Positions 18,455 to 27,954 of a stretch of 64,000 nt of DNA are shown in pieces. How positions within the stretch are numbered: position 1 is the stretch's first letter; the number at the start of each line of letters is the position of its first letter. Position numbers and translations under genes: made by a program. The DNA is from Pseudanabaena sp. PCC 7367. Its GTDB lineage: Bacteria > Cyanobacteriota > Cyanobacteriia > Pseudanabaenales > Pseudanabaenaceae. Location: contig NC_019701.1 of NCBI RefSeq assembly GCF_000317065.1, positions 3,234,001 to 3,298,000 on the forward strand, given 5' to 3'. The notes under the pieces were generated by a model. That model worked only from the letters and a program-made list of their open reading frames with translations. It was not told where the DNA came from and made no database searches.

Positions 18455-18665
18455 GTCGATTTCATGACTTTCATGACTAAGGTTCAGTTCGATCAAAACG
18501 ATCGCTAACGCATAATAGGGTTTTCACAGGATTCCTGGTGACAACAAATTAGGGTTGCAAGAAGCTGTCAGCTATATTGTTGAAAATTAATCCAGCTTCA
18601 ACAGACCTGAACAAAAAATATTAAGTGATCAAAATCTAAGCAATTAAATCAACGGACAAAATAAT

Positions 18666-19865
18666 TTGGAGCTAAAAACACAAACAATAGATCTAGCATC
18701 CCATCGCGCTCAATTTCCTGCCCTAGCCGATCGCTACTATTTTAACTATGGCGGTCAGGGGCCTTTGGCGAATTCAACCCTGAACAAAATCAGCGAGAAT
18801 TTTGGCAAAATTGAATCCCTGGGTGTTTTCTCACGGGCAGCTAATGCCTGGGATGTGGCGGAGAGTAATTTAACCAGAGCCACGATCGCCGATCAACTCA
18901 AAGCCCAGGCCAGCAATATTACTCTGACCGAGAGCACAACAGCTGGATGTAATATTGCGCTCTGGAGTGTAGATTGGCAACCGGGCGATCATTTGCTCAT
19001 CTCCGATTGTGAGCATCCCGGTATCATTGGCATTGCCGACCAGCTCAAGCAAAGATTTGGGATCGAGGTTAGCTTTTTCTCGCTGCAAGCATATTTAGAC
19101 CAGGGCACAGATGCGATCCTGGCCACGATCGAGCAAAATTTGCGATCGCACACCCGCATGATCGCCATCAGTCATATTTGCTGGAACACTGGCCATGTAA
19201 TGCCGCTCAAGCAAATTAGTCAGCTCTGCCATGCACATGATGTGCTGGTGATGGTGGATGCGGCTCAATCGGTGGGAGTTTTGCCGCTGGATTTGCCCGA
19301 CTGCGAAGCAGATTTTTATGCCTTTACTGGCCATAAATGGTGGTGCGGCCCTTTGGGGGTGGGTGGTTTATATGTGCGGGATCAGGCTTTTGATCAGGCT
19401 TTGCCCACCTATATTGGCTGGCGGGGGATTAAGGATTGCCAATTACCTGAACCGGGTACACAACCAGAAATCACCTGGCAGCAAGATGGCCAAAAATTTG
19501 AGATCGCCAGCACTTCCTATCCCCTTTATGGCGCCTTACGAGAGGCGATCGCCTATGCCAACACCTGGGGCAGCCAAGCCCAACGCTACGATCGGATTTG
19601 CAAGCTCAGCAAATGGTTGTGGCAGGAATTAGGTAAGTTGCCCAAGATTAACCTGGTGCGGCAAACACCACCGGATTCAGGGTTGATTGCTTTTACAATT
19701 AAAGAAAAAATACCGAGCCAGTTAATGACCGAATTGGAGGAAAAGGAAAATATCTTATTGCGATCGCTCAATAATCCCGATTGCCTCAGGGTTTCGATCC
19801 ATTACCTCACCACCCAATCCGAATTGGAGCAACTCCTGGCCATATGCTCAGAATTGGCAAGTTAA
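18666..19865 (+). CDS. Class V aminotransferase fold, probable L-cysteine/cystine C-S lyase
   Basis: 399 residues. PLP enzyme of the NifS/class V group; the internal-aldimine lysine is K224 in F-T-G-H-K-W-W-C-G-P, and the PLP-binding aspartate is in V-M-V-D-A-A-Q-S. Overall length and the N-terminal Y-F-N-Y-G-G-Q-G-P-L pattern resemble the cyanobacterial C-DES (cystine lyase) group, which breaks cystine to pyruvate, ammonia and cysteine persulfide and can supply sulfur for iron-sulfur clusters. It lacks the mobile active-site cysteine loop of true desulfurases as far as I can see. Start is a TTG at 18666 without a strong ribosome binding site, so the exact start is uncertain. Confidence 0.78.
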   Translation: MELKTQTIDLASHRAQFPALADRYYFNYGGQGPLANSTLNKISENFGKIESLGVFSRAANAWDVAESNLTRATIADQLKAQASNITLTESTTAGCNIALWSVDWQPGDHLLISDCEHPGIIGIADQLKQRFGIEVSFFSLQAYLDQGTDAILATIEQNLRSHTRMIAISHICWNTGHVMPLKQISQLCHAHDVLVMVDAAQSVGVLPLDLPDCEADFYAFTGHKWWCGPLGVGGLYVRDQAFDQALPTYIGWRGIKDCQLPEPGTQPEITWQQDGQKFEIASTSYPLYGALREAIAYANTWGSQAQRYDRICKLSKWLWQELGKLPKINLVRQTPPDSGLIAFTIKEKIPSQLMTELEEKENILLRSLNNPDCLRVSIHYLTTQSELEQLLAICSELAS

Positions 19866-20236
19866 TCAAGACCAAGAGCACAATTAGCAGCACAGCTCAA
19901 GACATTTGTAGAAGTCCATTAGAAGTCAACTCGTTAACAACTACCAACATTGGTCTTAGTTTGGTTTCGATAAGTTATGTCAATATGTCGGGACGCGGGA
20001 TGAATAGGCCACTAATGGCGATAGACTTGTTACTATGATTGCATAGCAATGTATAGATTACCTGTGATATCTTAGGGCTGGTCAGACCTACTTAACAATT
20101 GATAAGCGATCGATAAGCGATCTTTAGTTTTAGTAGGTTCTTAGAATTGAATTAAGAATTAAACTAACAACATCAATAATTCCCTTACCTTCACTATCTC
20201 AAACTATCTAAAGTCATCTAAAGCCATCTAAAGAAT
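19866..20236. other. Intergenic region before the CPBP protease gene
   Basis: 371 AT-rich bases with no supported gene. It ends in a short tandem repeat that directly precedes the CPBP start codon. Confidence 0.45.
20201..20233. repeat. 10-bp imperfect tandem repeat in the CPBP leader
   Basis: AAACTATCTA, AAGTCATCTA, AAGCCATCTA and a final AAG stand head to tail and end three bases before ATG 20237. No ribosome binding site other than the AAAG motifs is visible. Confidence 0.8.
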
Positions 20237-20827
20237 ATGCCCGACTCACCCCAAACCCCAGCCCTAACGCGATCGAATATCCTGGTGGGTATGGCGATCA
20301 CTGCCGTAGTGCTATTTGTGGTTGCCCAGTTATGGTTGTATGTGGGGAATTTTGCAATGGTGCCAACCACCTGGCAATGGCAACATTTATTGATAGGTTT
20401 GGGTGTGGGTGGATTAATTACCCTGCTCAGTAAGTTGGTTTATATGGCTTGGCCAGGTTACCGCGAAGCCGCTAATGTTTACCTGGAAATGGTGCTCAAG
20501 CCCCTGGAACTGCCGGATATGATCTGGTTGGGGTTGTTGCCAGGTTTCAGTGAAGAAATCCTATTCCGTGGCGTTGCTTTGCCTGGGCTAGGTATGAGTA
20601 TCCTGGCAGTAATTGTGAGTAGTATTGTGTTTGGGGCTTTGCATATGATCAGCCTCAAGCAGTGGCAGTACACGGTTTGGGCGATGACGATCGGCTTGAT
20701 TCTGGGTTTTACCACCTATTTCACTGGCAACTTGCTGCCGGCGATCGTGGCCCATGTGCTGACTAACTCAAGTTCGGGAGTAATCTGGAAGCTGAGCCAA
20801 CCGAAACAAACCGATCGCCAGACATAA
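20237..20827 (+). CDS. CPBP family intramembrane metalloprotease
   Basis: 196 residues with about five membrane helices. The family motifs are S-E-E-I-L-F-R-G (E-E-x-x-x-R), F-G-A-L-H, and a final H in A-H-V-L-T-N-S. These resemble type II CAAX prenyl proteases (Rce1-like), in which the glutamate and histidines bind the catalytic zinc in the membrane. In cyanobacteria related proteins have been tied to thylakoid and photosystem roles (Abi/SGH/BCF1 group), but the substrate here is unknown. Monocistronic on the plus strand. Confidence 0.88.
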   Translation: MPDSPQTPALTRSNILVGMAITAVVLFVVAQLWLYVGNFAMVPTTWQWQHLLIGLGVGGLITLLSKLVYMAWPGYREAANVYLEMVLKPLELPDMIWLGLLPGFSEEILFRGVALPGLGMSILAVIVSSIVFGALHMISLKQWQYTVWAMTIGLILGFTTYFTGNLLPAIVAHVLTNSSSGVIWKLSQPKQTDRQT

Positions 20828-21117
20828 CCTTGAGAAATCTTGCTAATTGCTGAATGGTCAATCAATGCCCCAATCAACACCCCAATCAACACCTCAGTTA
20901 ATCATATAGATATAATTCATAGAAATTTGATCCTTCGATCGGTTGGAACAAGCCAAATTTGAGTCAGACTGGATTAGATTAGGTATTAGGTATAAATTTC
21001 GTGACTAAGCAAGCTAGTTCGTTAAATTAGCAGTACAGTTTAATCAGTCGAATTAACTCATCAATTCAACGCATCAATAGCCACCACAAACAAAGCCAGT
21101 TAGTTTTATTTGTACGC

Positions 21118-22362
21118 ATGGATAACACAACCGACGCTCAAACCCCACAAGATATTAATACTCAAGCCTGGCGGCGATCGCTCCAACAATCACCCAACTA
21201 TTTCCGGCGTGGTTTTGGGCATACCGACGCAGCCGAAGCGACGATGAAAACTGAATATAACAGCGATCTGATTCAGACTATTCGTGAGCATAATTATGTT
21301 TACAGTGAAGGGGATGTCACGATCTATTTAGCTAAGTCGTTTGGTTTTTGTTGGGGAGTGGAACGGGCAGTGGCGATGGCCTACGAAACCCGTAGCCAGT
21401 TCCCTACCGAGCGGATCTGGATCACCAATGAGATTATTCACAATCCCTCGGTGAATGCCAGGCTGAAGGAAATGGCAGTGTTGTTTATTCCCGTTGATGA
21501 GCAGGGTAATAAGGATTTTACTGGGATTCAGCAGGGTGATGTGGTAATTTTGCCCGCCTTTGGTGCCAGTGTGCAGGAAATTCAATATTTAGAGCAAGTT
21601 GGCTGCACGATCGTGGATACGACCTGCCCCTGGGTGTCGAAGGTGTGGAATCGGGTTGAAAAGCATAAAAAATCTGACTTCACCTCGATCATTCATGGCA
21701 AGTATAAGCACGAGGAAACGATCGCTACCAGTTCCTATGCCAAGCGCTATCTGGTGGTGTTGAATATGGCTGAAGCGGAATATGTGGCTGATTATATTCT
21801 CAATGGCGGCGATCGGCAGGAATTTTTAGCCAAGTTCAGCCAAGCTACTTCAGCCGGATTTGACCCCGATCGAGATTTGCAGCACATTGGCATTGCCAAT
21901 CAAACCACCATGCTGAAGGGCGAAACTGAAGATATTGGTAAGTTGTTTGAGCGCACCATGATGCAAAAGTATGGCGTAGACAACCTTAATCAGCATTTTT
22001 TGGCCTATAACACGATCTGTGATGCTACCCAGGAACGGCAAGATGCCATGTTTGAGATCGTGGAAGAAGCCTTAGACTTGATGGTGGTAGTTGGTGGCTA
22101 TAATTCATCGAATACTACGCATTTGCAGGAAATTGCGATCGAACGGGATTTGCCTTCCTATCACATCGACAGTGCCGAGCGGATTTTGTCAGCACAGACG
22201 ATCGAGCATAAACCCCTGGGCAAGGAAATAATTCAAACCCATGAATGGCTGCCAGCGGGCAAAATCAGGGTGGGAATCACTTCGGGTGCTTCTACGCCGG
22301 ATAAGGTGGTTTCCGATGCGATCGAGCGGATTTTTGCCTTCAAAGACAGTCAGGGTGCATAG
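21118..22362 (+). CDS. ispH: 4-hydroxy-3-methylbut-2-enyl diphosphate reductase
   Basis: 414 residues, the long cyanobacterial/plastid form with a ~55-residue N-terminal extension ([16 protein letters not shown]). It is the last enzyme of the MEP isoprenoid pathway, reducing HMBPP to IPP and DMAPP with ferredoxin electrons. The three 4Fe-4S cysteines are in [16 protein letters not shown] and T-I-C-D-A-T-Q-E-R. dxr of the same pathway is also in the window but 14 kb away and on the other strand. A pentapeptide gene follows after 40 bp and may be co-transcribed. Confidence 0.97.
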   Translation: MDNTTDAQTPQDINTQAWRRSLQQSPNYFRRGFGHTDAAEATMKTEYNSDLIQTIREHNYVYSEGDVTIYLAKSFGFCWGVERAVAMAYETRSQFPTERIWITNEIIHNPSVNARLKEMAVLFIPVDEQGNKDFTGIQQGDVVILPAFGASVQEIQYLEQVGCTIVDTTCPWVSKVWNRVEKHKKSDFTSIIHGKYKHEETIATSSYAKRYLVVLNMAEAEYVADYILNGGDRQEFLAKFSQATSAGFDPDRDLQHIGIANQTTMLKGETEDIGKLFERTMMQKYGVDNLNQHFLAYNTICDATQERQDAMFEIVEEALDLMVVVGGYNSSNTTHLQEIAIERDLPSYHIDSAERILSAQTIEHKPLGKEIIQTHEWLPAGKIRVGITSGASTPDKVVSDAIERIFAFKDSQGA

Positions 22363-22402
22363 CTCAAATCATCAAATCAATTCAAAGTAATTAAACTGGC
22401 CT

Positions 22403-23086
22403 ATGCAAACTCAACCGATTGATATGAGTACCAGTGATAATTCAATATTTTTTAGATCTCGGTTAAGCCGAGTGTTAATCAGAGCGATCGGTAAGTCTAT
22501 GCTGATGGCGATCGTGTTTGGATTTGGTATTTTCAGCTATGCCAGGATCGGGCAAGCCAATGTAAATAGTAATGTGCGGAAATTACTGAATCTAAATAGC
22601 TGTAAGGGGTGCGATCTGCGTGATGCCGATCTCAGTGGCGCGGATCTCAGTGGTGCTAACCTCGATCGAGCCAAGTTAAATGGTGCGGACTTGGAAGGTG
22701 CCAACCTGAGTGGGGCAAGCTTACGCCATGCTGATCTAGATCTGGCTAACTTAGCCCAAGCCGATTTAAGTAATGCCGATCTTAGTTTTGCGCATTTACT
22801 TAAAGCAGACCTGGAAGCAGCAAATTTAAGTGGTGCCAATTTACGCAGTGCCATGCTCAAGGAAACGGATTTGCAAAGTGCAGACCTGGTGGGCGCAAAT
22901 CTGGTGTTTGCTAATTTACGGGCTGCCGACCTGAAGCAGTCAGATCTAGGTAATGCCGATCTCAGTGATGCGAATTTGTATGGTGCGGATTTGTGGAAGG
23001 CGAATACTCTGGGCACTAAGCTAGAACATGCGATCACCTGCGAGGCGGTGATGCCCAGTGGTGCATCTTCATATAGCAACTGTTAG
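22403..23086 (+). CDS. Pentapeptide-repeat protein, membrane-anchored or exported, with cysteine caps
   Basis: 227 residues. A hydrophobic segment at about 30-50 is followed by a C-K-G-C pair and then some 25 continuous A-(D/N)-L-x-x pentapeptides, which should form a right-handed quadrilateral beta-helix. The C-terminus after the helix reads C-E-A-V-M-P-S-G and ends in a terminal cysteine 14 residues after the first. Orientation suggests the helix lies outside the cytoplasm. Function is unknown. A paralogue with the same cap pattern lies at 25355-26143 on the opposite strand. Confidence 0.88.
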   Translation: MQTQPIDMSTSDNSIFFRSRLSRVLIRAIGKSMLMAIVFGFGIFSYARIGQANVNSNVRKLLNLNSCKGCDLRDADLSGADLSGANLDRAKLNGADLEGANLSGASLRHADLDLANLAQADLSNADLSFAHLLKADLEAANLSGANLRSAMLKETDLQSADLVGANLVFANLRAADLKQSDLGNADLSDANLYGADLWKANTLGTKLEHAITCEAVMPSGASSYSNC

Positions 23087-23116
23087 GTGACATTTTTATT
23101 GATTTATTGATTTTAC

Positions 23117-23593
23117 TTATTCATCAACTAAAAGCATTGGCGGCCCTGCCTGGTTGCTAAGGGTATAGTCAGCCATAAAAACTGCTTCTTCGGTACTATA
23201 TCCACCATCTCTGGCCAGTCCCGCAAAATCGCCTCTGGATCTGGGGTATTCCACATAACCAACCACCTGACCAGCTTTGGTGAACACTAATAAACTAATC
23301 CGATCGCTTTGATAAATAGTAGTGGTGCGATCGGTTGCCCAGGCATAGCCCAGCGACTCATTGATCTGGTCGATCGAGGTATAGGGGGCAAAAATATAAA
23401 CCCGATCCCAATCAAGTTGTGTATAGGCGTTGGCCAGAATTAATGAATCTTGCGAATTTGATGGAAGTTGTTGAGCGATCGGATCTGGTTCTAATTTAAG
23501 GCTCGATTGTCCGCAACCTGTTAGTGCCAATGTTGCTAGCGCGATCGCTATGAGCAAACCACCCAGCCTTAATTCTCTAACTACGTTTAACAT
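23117..23593 (-). CDS. Hypothetical lipoprotein
   Basis: 158 residues. The N-terminus has a basic start, a hydrophobic stretch and the lipobox L-T-G-C-G, so the mature protein should be lipidated at C27 and sit at the membrane surface. The remainder (D-R-V-Y-I-F-A-P-Y-T, then a beta-rich domain with V-G-Y-V-E-Y-P-R) is not a family I can name. It converges on the pentapeptide gene, with a 30-bp gap between stops, and no partner gene is adjacent. Confidence 0.75.
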   Translation of the reverse strand: MLNVVRELRLGGLLIAIALATLALTGCGQSSLKLEPDPIAQQLPSNSQDSLILANAYTQLDWDRVYIFAPYTSIDQINESLGYAWATDRTTTIYQSDRISLLVFTKAGQVVGYVEYPRSRGDFAGLARDGGYSTEEAVFMADYTLSNQAGPPMLLVDE

Positions 23594-24085
23594 TTTGCGA
23601 TTTGCCCAAAGTTAAGTTGCTTAGACTTAAATTGATTATTTAATTTTCTATCTCATCTTGATCGGTGACTGGGGGCATAGATATTCATAGATATAGGAGC
23701 AGGCCGATCTGGAGATTGTGCCAATAATTTGGCGTTCTCTTTCCTTTGCCTTAGATGTATTACTTAGACGCAAGCCAACCGGATCATGTTTCGATCGGTA
23801 AAAAGATTCTGGCCAGGTCGATTGGAGCTAGTTCATATTGATTGTGCTGATTGTGCTGACGATCGCTAGAAATCCACTAAGTTCTTAGGGTTGCTATTCT
23901 AAAGCAAATCCTAAGACTACCGCCGCGATCGAAAAATTTGGATTAGTATATAGCTAGATTAGTCAGCATTTATTACTAGTCGGAGCTTTAAAGCTAGGAA
24001 ATTACCCTTTCATAATTTGGCTAATAGCTAGTCAAAAGTAATTCAAGTAAAAGTTTATTAAAGATCAAGAGAGATCAAACAACCT
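23594..24085. other. Intergenic region between divergent lipoprotein and small membrane protein genes
   Basis: 492 bases, divergent promoters expected. Nothing else supported; no tRNA or repeat seen. Confidence 0.45.
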
Positions 24086-24220
24086 ATGGAAGCACTGCTC
24101 GATTTTAAAGTAGTCCTCGCTGCCCTCACGGTAGTTTTTATTGTGACTACGTTGTTTTTCGGTACTCGTAATGGGTTTTACGACACCGATAATTATCATG
24201 GTAATGGCTCAGCCCATTAA
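24086..24220 (+). CDS. Small single-helix membrane protein (44 residues), unnamed
   Basis: ATG 24086 opens a 44-residue protein: a short acidic start (M-E-A-L-L-D-F-K), one membrane helix (V-V-L-A-A-L-T-V-V-F-I-V-T-T-L-F-F), and a polar tail G-T-R-N-G-F-Y-D-T-D-N-Y-H-G-N-G-S. This layout is typical of low-molecular-weight thylakoid subunits, and the codons and helix look under selection. It does not match PsbX, PsbN, PsbM, Psb30, PetM, PetN, PetG or PsaM as I know them. A purine-rich AAGAGAGA precedes the start by about 14 bases. It is too short for normal ORF cut-offs. Confidence 0.6.
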   Translation: MEALLDFKVVLAALTVVFIVTTLFFGTRNGFYDTDNYHGNGSAH

Positions 24221-24508
24221 ACTTGATTAATTAAATTAATTAAAGTTTAGGTGTTGCTAAATATTTAAAGCTAGATACTAATGCGTATTGCGATCGATTA
24301 CCGCTAGTTTAGTTGGAATCTCAGCCGTCTATGCTTTATATAGCTTGGAATTGATCCGGTTGGGCGATCGCCATTGTGCTGAATAGAATGTGGTATCACT
24401 TGCGATCGTTGACAGCAAATAGCCTCAAATCAGTCTATCCTAGCTAGCCTCACCTATGATATGCTAGCTAATCGGTCATTCATTTGAGAATTATAGACAA
24501 TTCAAGCT

Positions 24509-24778
24509 ATGGCACTTTTGCAAGAAGAAAAGCAAGAAATTTTTGGGAAGTATCAACTTCACCCCACCGACACAGGCTCATCGGATGTTCAGGTTGCCCT
24601 GCTCACCGAGCGCATTAATCAATTGAGCGCTCACCTAAAAGAGCATTCTAAGGATTTTTCCTCCCGGCGGAGCCTGCTCAAAATGATTGGGCAACGTAAG
24701 CGCTTGTTGGCTTATGTCCGTCGCCAAGACCTCAATCACTACAAAGAATTGATTCAACGATTGGGTATTCGTGGTTAA
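24509..24778 (+). CDS. rpsO: 30S ribosomal protein S15
   Basis: 89 residues, the usual size. S15 binds 16S rRNA helices 20-22 early in 30S assembly. Conserved T-G-S-S[11 protein letters not shown], H-x-K-D-x-x-S-R-R-S-L and R-R-x-L-L-x-Y are present. The PAM68-like gene follows after 15 bp and is almost certainly co-transcribed, a pairing seen in other cyanobacteria. Confidence 0.97.
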   Translation: MALLQEEKQEIFGKYQLHPTDTGSSDVQVALLTERINQLSAHLKEHSKDFSSRRSLLKMIGQRKRLLAYVRRQDLNHYKELIQRLGIRG

Positions 24779-24793
24779 TTAGAGGCGATACAA

Positions 24794-25306
24794 GTGGCCG
24801 ATCGCAAAGAACGCATCCCCTTCGAGCCGAAGAAAAGCAAGAAGGCTCAGGCAAAACAACAAAAACAAAAAAGCCAGCCAGAAAATCAACGCAAGAAAGC
24901 TACACCATCGTCTAAATCTGCTACTAAGCAAAAGGTGGAGGTTGGTGGAGGCAAAAAGCCTGCGGTATCCGGCGATATTCCCCCAGAGGTGAATCGTCGC
25001 ATGGTGCGGCGGGCAGCCTTGTTTAGTGGTATCCCTTCTGCTTTAGGGGTGACGATTTTTGTGGCCAGCTACTTGGTGGTGGTCAATAAATGGGCTGAGC
25101 TACCCAATACAGCAGTGGTATTGGTGAGTATGCTTTGTTTTGGCCTGGGTGTAGTCGGCCTCAGTTATGGTGCTCTATCTGCTTCATGGGAGCCTGGTCG
25201 CAGCGGTGGCTGGTGGGGTGGTGAAGAGTTTGGTAAGAATTTTGGTTATCTGCGATCGGCCTGGAAGTCACAGCGAGATCAGAAAGCCGCTAAGCGATCG
25301 GAGTAA
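24794..25306 (+). CDS. PAM68-family photosystem assembly protein (DUF3464)
   Basis: 170 residues with a GTG start 15 bp after rpsO. A highly basic, Lys/Gln-rich first 60 residues are followed by I-P-P-E-V-N-R-R-M-V-R-R, two membrane helices (about 72-92 and 105-128), and the conserved E-P-G-R-S-G-G-W-W-G-x-E-E-F-G-K-N segment. PAM68 (sll0933 in Synechocystis) assists early photosystem II assembly around CP43/CP47 and chlorophyll insertion in the thylakoid. The basic region may contact ribosomes, which fits its position behind rpsO; that last point is inference. Confidence 0.9.
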   Translation: MADRKERIPFEPKKSKKAQAKQQKQKSQPENQRKKATPSSKSATKQKVEVGGGKKPAVSGDIPPEVNRRMVRRAALFSGIPSALGVTIFVASYLVVVNKWAELPNTAVVLVSMLCFGLGVVGLSYGALSASWEPGRSGGWWGGEEFGKNFGYLRSAWKSQRDQKAAKRSE

Positions 25307-25354
25307 TCAGAGCGATCGGAAAATCGGAAGAATTGAATCATAGGCAGCAAAACT

Positions 25355-26143
25355 TCAACAATTTTGATTATTAATCGTGCCATCAGGCATGGTTGTATTA
25401 CAAAGCCAGGCTTTGGTTAATTGGGGCGGAGCAACTACGGCATTAGCAAGATTCGCATCGCTGAGAATAGTTCCACTCAGGTCGGCACCAGTTAAGTTAG
25501 TGCTGCTTAAATTGGCGCTTTTGAGGTTGGCGTTGCGCAAATTAGCATTGATTAATTGCGCATTCAGTAAATTTGCATTCACCAAGCTGGCATTAATTAG
25601 CTGAGTATTGCTGAGGTTGGCGGCCACCAGATTAATATTTTGCATGTTGGCATTGATCAAAACAGCGCCCTGCAAATTAGCACTATTCAATCTGGCACTG
25701 CTGAGGTTAGCTGCCAGGAGGATCGAACCCTGAAGATTGGCGATCGCCAAGTTAGCGGCTTTTAGATTTGCATCCTGTAAATTTGCATCCTGTAAATTTG
25801 CATCTCTAAGATCAACATTACTGAGGTTAGTATTTTTGAGGCTAGCGTTTTGCAGATCCACATCCATCAGCTCTGCATCGATCAGGAAGGCATCATTCAG
25901 GTTGGCGCCTTGCAGTTTTGCTTCGGTCAAAATAGTGGCACTGAGATCGGCTCCCCGCAGGTTGGCATCAATCAGATCGCAGCGGGGGCAACTTCTATTT
26001 TTGAACAGTTGATTTAAATTGGCAGGATCGGCCTGAACCTGGCTAACGATTGTGCCAAATGTAATACCAAATGTAATAAATGTAGTGATGGTGGCGATCG
26101 CCAGGTCATTTGCCCATAGGGTTCTAAGGCAAGATATCAGCAT
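25355..26143 (-). CDS. Pentapeptide-repeat protein, second paralogue with cysteine caps
   Basis: 262 residues. A hydrophobic segment (about 15-35) is followed by C-P-R-C-D-L and some 33 pentapeptides, many of the A-N-L type, then C-N-T-T-M-P-D-G and a terminal cysteine. The cap spacing (C-x13-C ending the protein) is the same as in the 22403-23086 protein, though the repeat units differ (Asn-rich here, Asp-rich there). It converges on the PAM68-like gene with a 48-bp gap. Function unknown; the beta-helix is expected to be outside the cytoplasm. Confidence 0.87.
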   Translation of the reverse strand: MLISCLRTLWANDLAIATITTFITFGITFGTIVSQVQADPANLNQLFKNRSCPRCDLIDANLRGADLSATILTEAKLQGANLNDAFLIDAELMDVDLQNASLKNTNLSNVDLRDANLQDANLQDANLKAANLAIANLQGSILLAANLSSARLNSANLQGAVLINANMQNINLVAANLSNTQLINASLVNANLLNAQLINANLRNANLKSANLSSTNLTGADLSGTILSDANLANAVVAPPQLTKAWLCNTTMPDGTINNQNC

Positions 26144-26643
26144 GAATAAGAATTTTTATTCTGCTTTCTCTGCCGTTGTTAATGTCCTATACGCTGACTT
26201 TTTGGGATTGGATCTCTAGCTTGTTTTGTGATTTTGCCAAACTTTCTACTCTGCACTGAGGGGATGGCAGAGATAGCTTTAGCAACTGGCGTACAGGATT
26301 TTGAGCTGATATAAAATAATCCTCAAGTTAAAACATGGGTAAAACATAACCAAGGCCAGCTCGATTACATTTAGTTACGTTAAATAAATTGCCCTAAGCC
26401 GAGTGCCATCGCTTAGAATTGCAGAGAAGCTAAACTTGATTTAGGCTGTATACCCTTAGCAGTTAAATATTTTAGCAGTTAAATATTTTTGTAGCTAAAT
26501 ATCAATTTCCGTTATCTGCCCTAGATCAATCAATATTAATCATGTTGAATCTAGCGGCGATCGATCGGATTTGTTTTGATCTTTAGCTAATCAAGATTTA
26601 ACTCAACTCACCAAATACTTGTAAAGAAAGAAGGATAGAAAAC
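26144..26643. other. Intergenic region between pentapeptide gene and aroF
   Basis: 500 bases, divergent promoters. A 16-bp tandem duplication, AGCAGTTAAATATTTT twice, is at about 26458-26490. No gene supported. Confidence 0.5.
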
Positions 26644-27699
26644 ATGATTGTGGTAATCAAAGCTGGTACACCGGAAGTGGAAATAAGTCGTGTATGTGAT
26701 GAACTTTCCACCTGGGGCTTAACACCTGAGAAGATCGTGGGTAAGCATAAGGTAGTGGTTGGTCTGGTGGGTGAAACCGCTGAACTGGACCCATATCGGA
26801 TCGAAGAAATTAGCCCATTTATTGAATCGGTGTTGCGGGTAGAGCAACCATTTAAGCGAGCCAGCCGCGAATATCGCCACAATGAACCCAGCGAAGTGAT
26901 GATACCCACCCCAAATGGAGATGTGTATATCGGTGAACATCACCCGATCGTGGTGACGGCTGGGCCTTGCTCGGTCGAAAACGAGGAAATGATCGTTGCT
27001 ACGGCACTTCATGCTAAAAAAATGGGTGCTAAATTCCTGCGTGGTGGTGCCTACAAGCCGCGTACTTCGCCCTATTCATTCCAGGGACACGGTGAAAGCG
27101 CCTTATCTCTGTTGGCGGCAGCAAGAGAAGCCAGCGGCCTGGGCATTATTACCGAAGTGATGGATACACCAGACATTGACAAGATCGCCGAAGTGGCAGA
27201 CGTGTTGCAAATTGGCGCTCGGAATATGCAAAACTTCTCGTTGCTCAAGCAGATCGGTAAGCAAACCAAGCCAGTGTTGCTGAAGCGGGGCATGGCAGCC
27301 ACGATCGATGATTGGTTGATGGCGGCGGAATACATCATGGCTTCTGGCAATGCCCAGGTGATTCTATGTGAGCGGGGCATTCGCACCTTTGACAGCAAGT
27401 ACACCCGCAATGTATTAGATATTTCCTCGATCCCGGTACTGCGTCGGCTCACCCACCTGCCAATCATGATTGACCCCAGTCATGGTACTGGTTGGGCGCA
27501 TTTTGTGCCGAAGATGGCTCTGGCGGCGATCGCAGCAGGTACGGATTCATTGATGATCGAAGTGCACCCCAATCCCAAGAAGGCTTTGTCTGATGGGCCC
27601 CAATCGCTTACGTTTGAGCAGTTTGGCGAGTTGATGGATCAAGTTAAGCACATGGCGGCAGTAGTTGGTCGTGGCGAACGCGAACCAGCAATGGCCTAG
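26644..27699 (+). CDS. aroF: 3-deoxy-7-phosphoheptulonate synthase (DAHP synthase, AroF-type with ACT-like N-terminus)
   Basis: 351 residues. Condenses phosphoenolpyruvate with erythrose 4-phosphate, the first step to aromatic amino acids. Residues 1-70 form the ferredoxin-like regulatory domain of type I-beta enzymes; the barrel follows with V-T-A-G-P-C-S-V-E, G-A-K-F-L-R-G-G-A-Y-K-P-R-T-S-P, L-K-R-G, and D-P-S-H-G-T-G. The cysteine, lysine and metal-binding histidine/glutamate are all in place. Start ATG 26644 has GAAGGA nine bases upstream. Single gene. Confidence 0.96.
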   Translation: MIVVIKAGTPEVEISRVCDELSTWGLTPEKIVGKHKVVVGLVGETAELDPYRIEEISPFIESVLRVEQPFKRASREYRHNEPSEVMIPTPNGDVYIGEHHPIVVTAGPCSVENEEMIVATALHAKKMGAKFLRGGAYKPRTSPYSFQGHGESALSLLAAAREASGLGIITEVMDTPDIDKIAEVADVLQIGARNMQNFSLLKQIGKQTKPVLLKRGMAATIDDWLMAAEYIMASGNAQVILCERGIRTFDSKYTRNVLDISSIPVLRRLTHLPIMIDPSHGTGWAHFVPKMALAAIAAGTDSLMIEVHPNPKKALSDGPQSLTFEQFGELMDQVKHMAAVVGRGEREPAMA

Positions 27700-27954
27700 T
27701 TAGTAGTTAGCTAGTTAGTTAGTTGAAGTTGATTTGCGATCTGCGCCTTAGGTTTTAGCCCATCGGTCAGGTCGCAAATAGAATAAACCTCACCTTCAAC
27801 CCAAAACCATTCGTTAATCTGCTGACCGGTAATTTAATTGTTTGAATTTGCTGGGGCAAATGCGATCGGCATCAGTAAAAGCATGAGCAAAATACTATTG
27901 CGATCGTTGGCTCAAAACTCAGTCAAGCAATTATTTAGCTAGGGCAAAGCGCGA

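Noticed and set aside
25377-26012. Plus-strand ORFs with Leu/Ala/Ser repeats, and 22537-23079 minus-strand ORF
   Set aside because: Antisense shadows of the pentapeptide-repeat genes.
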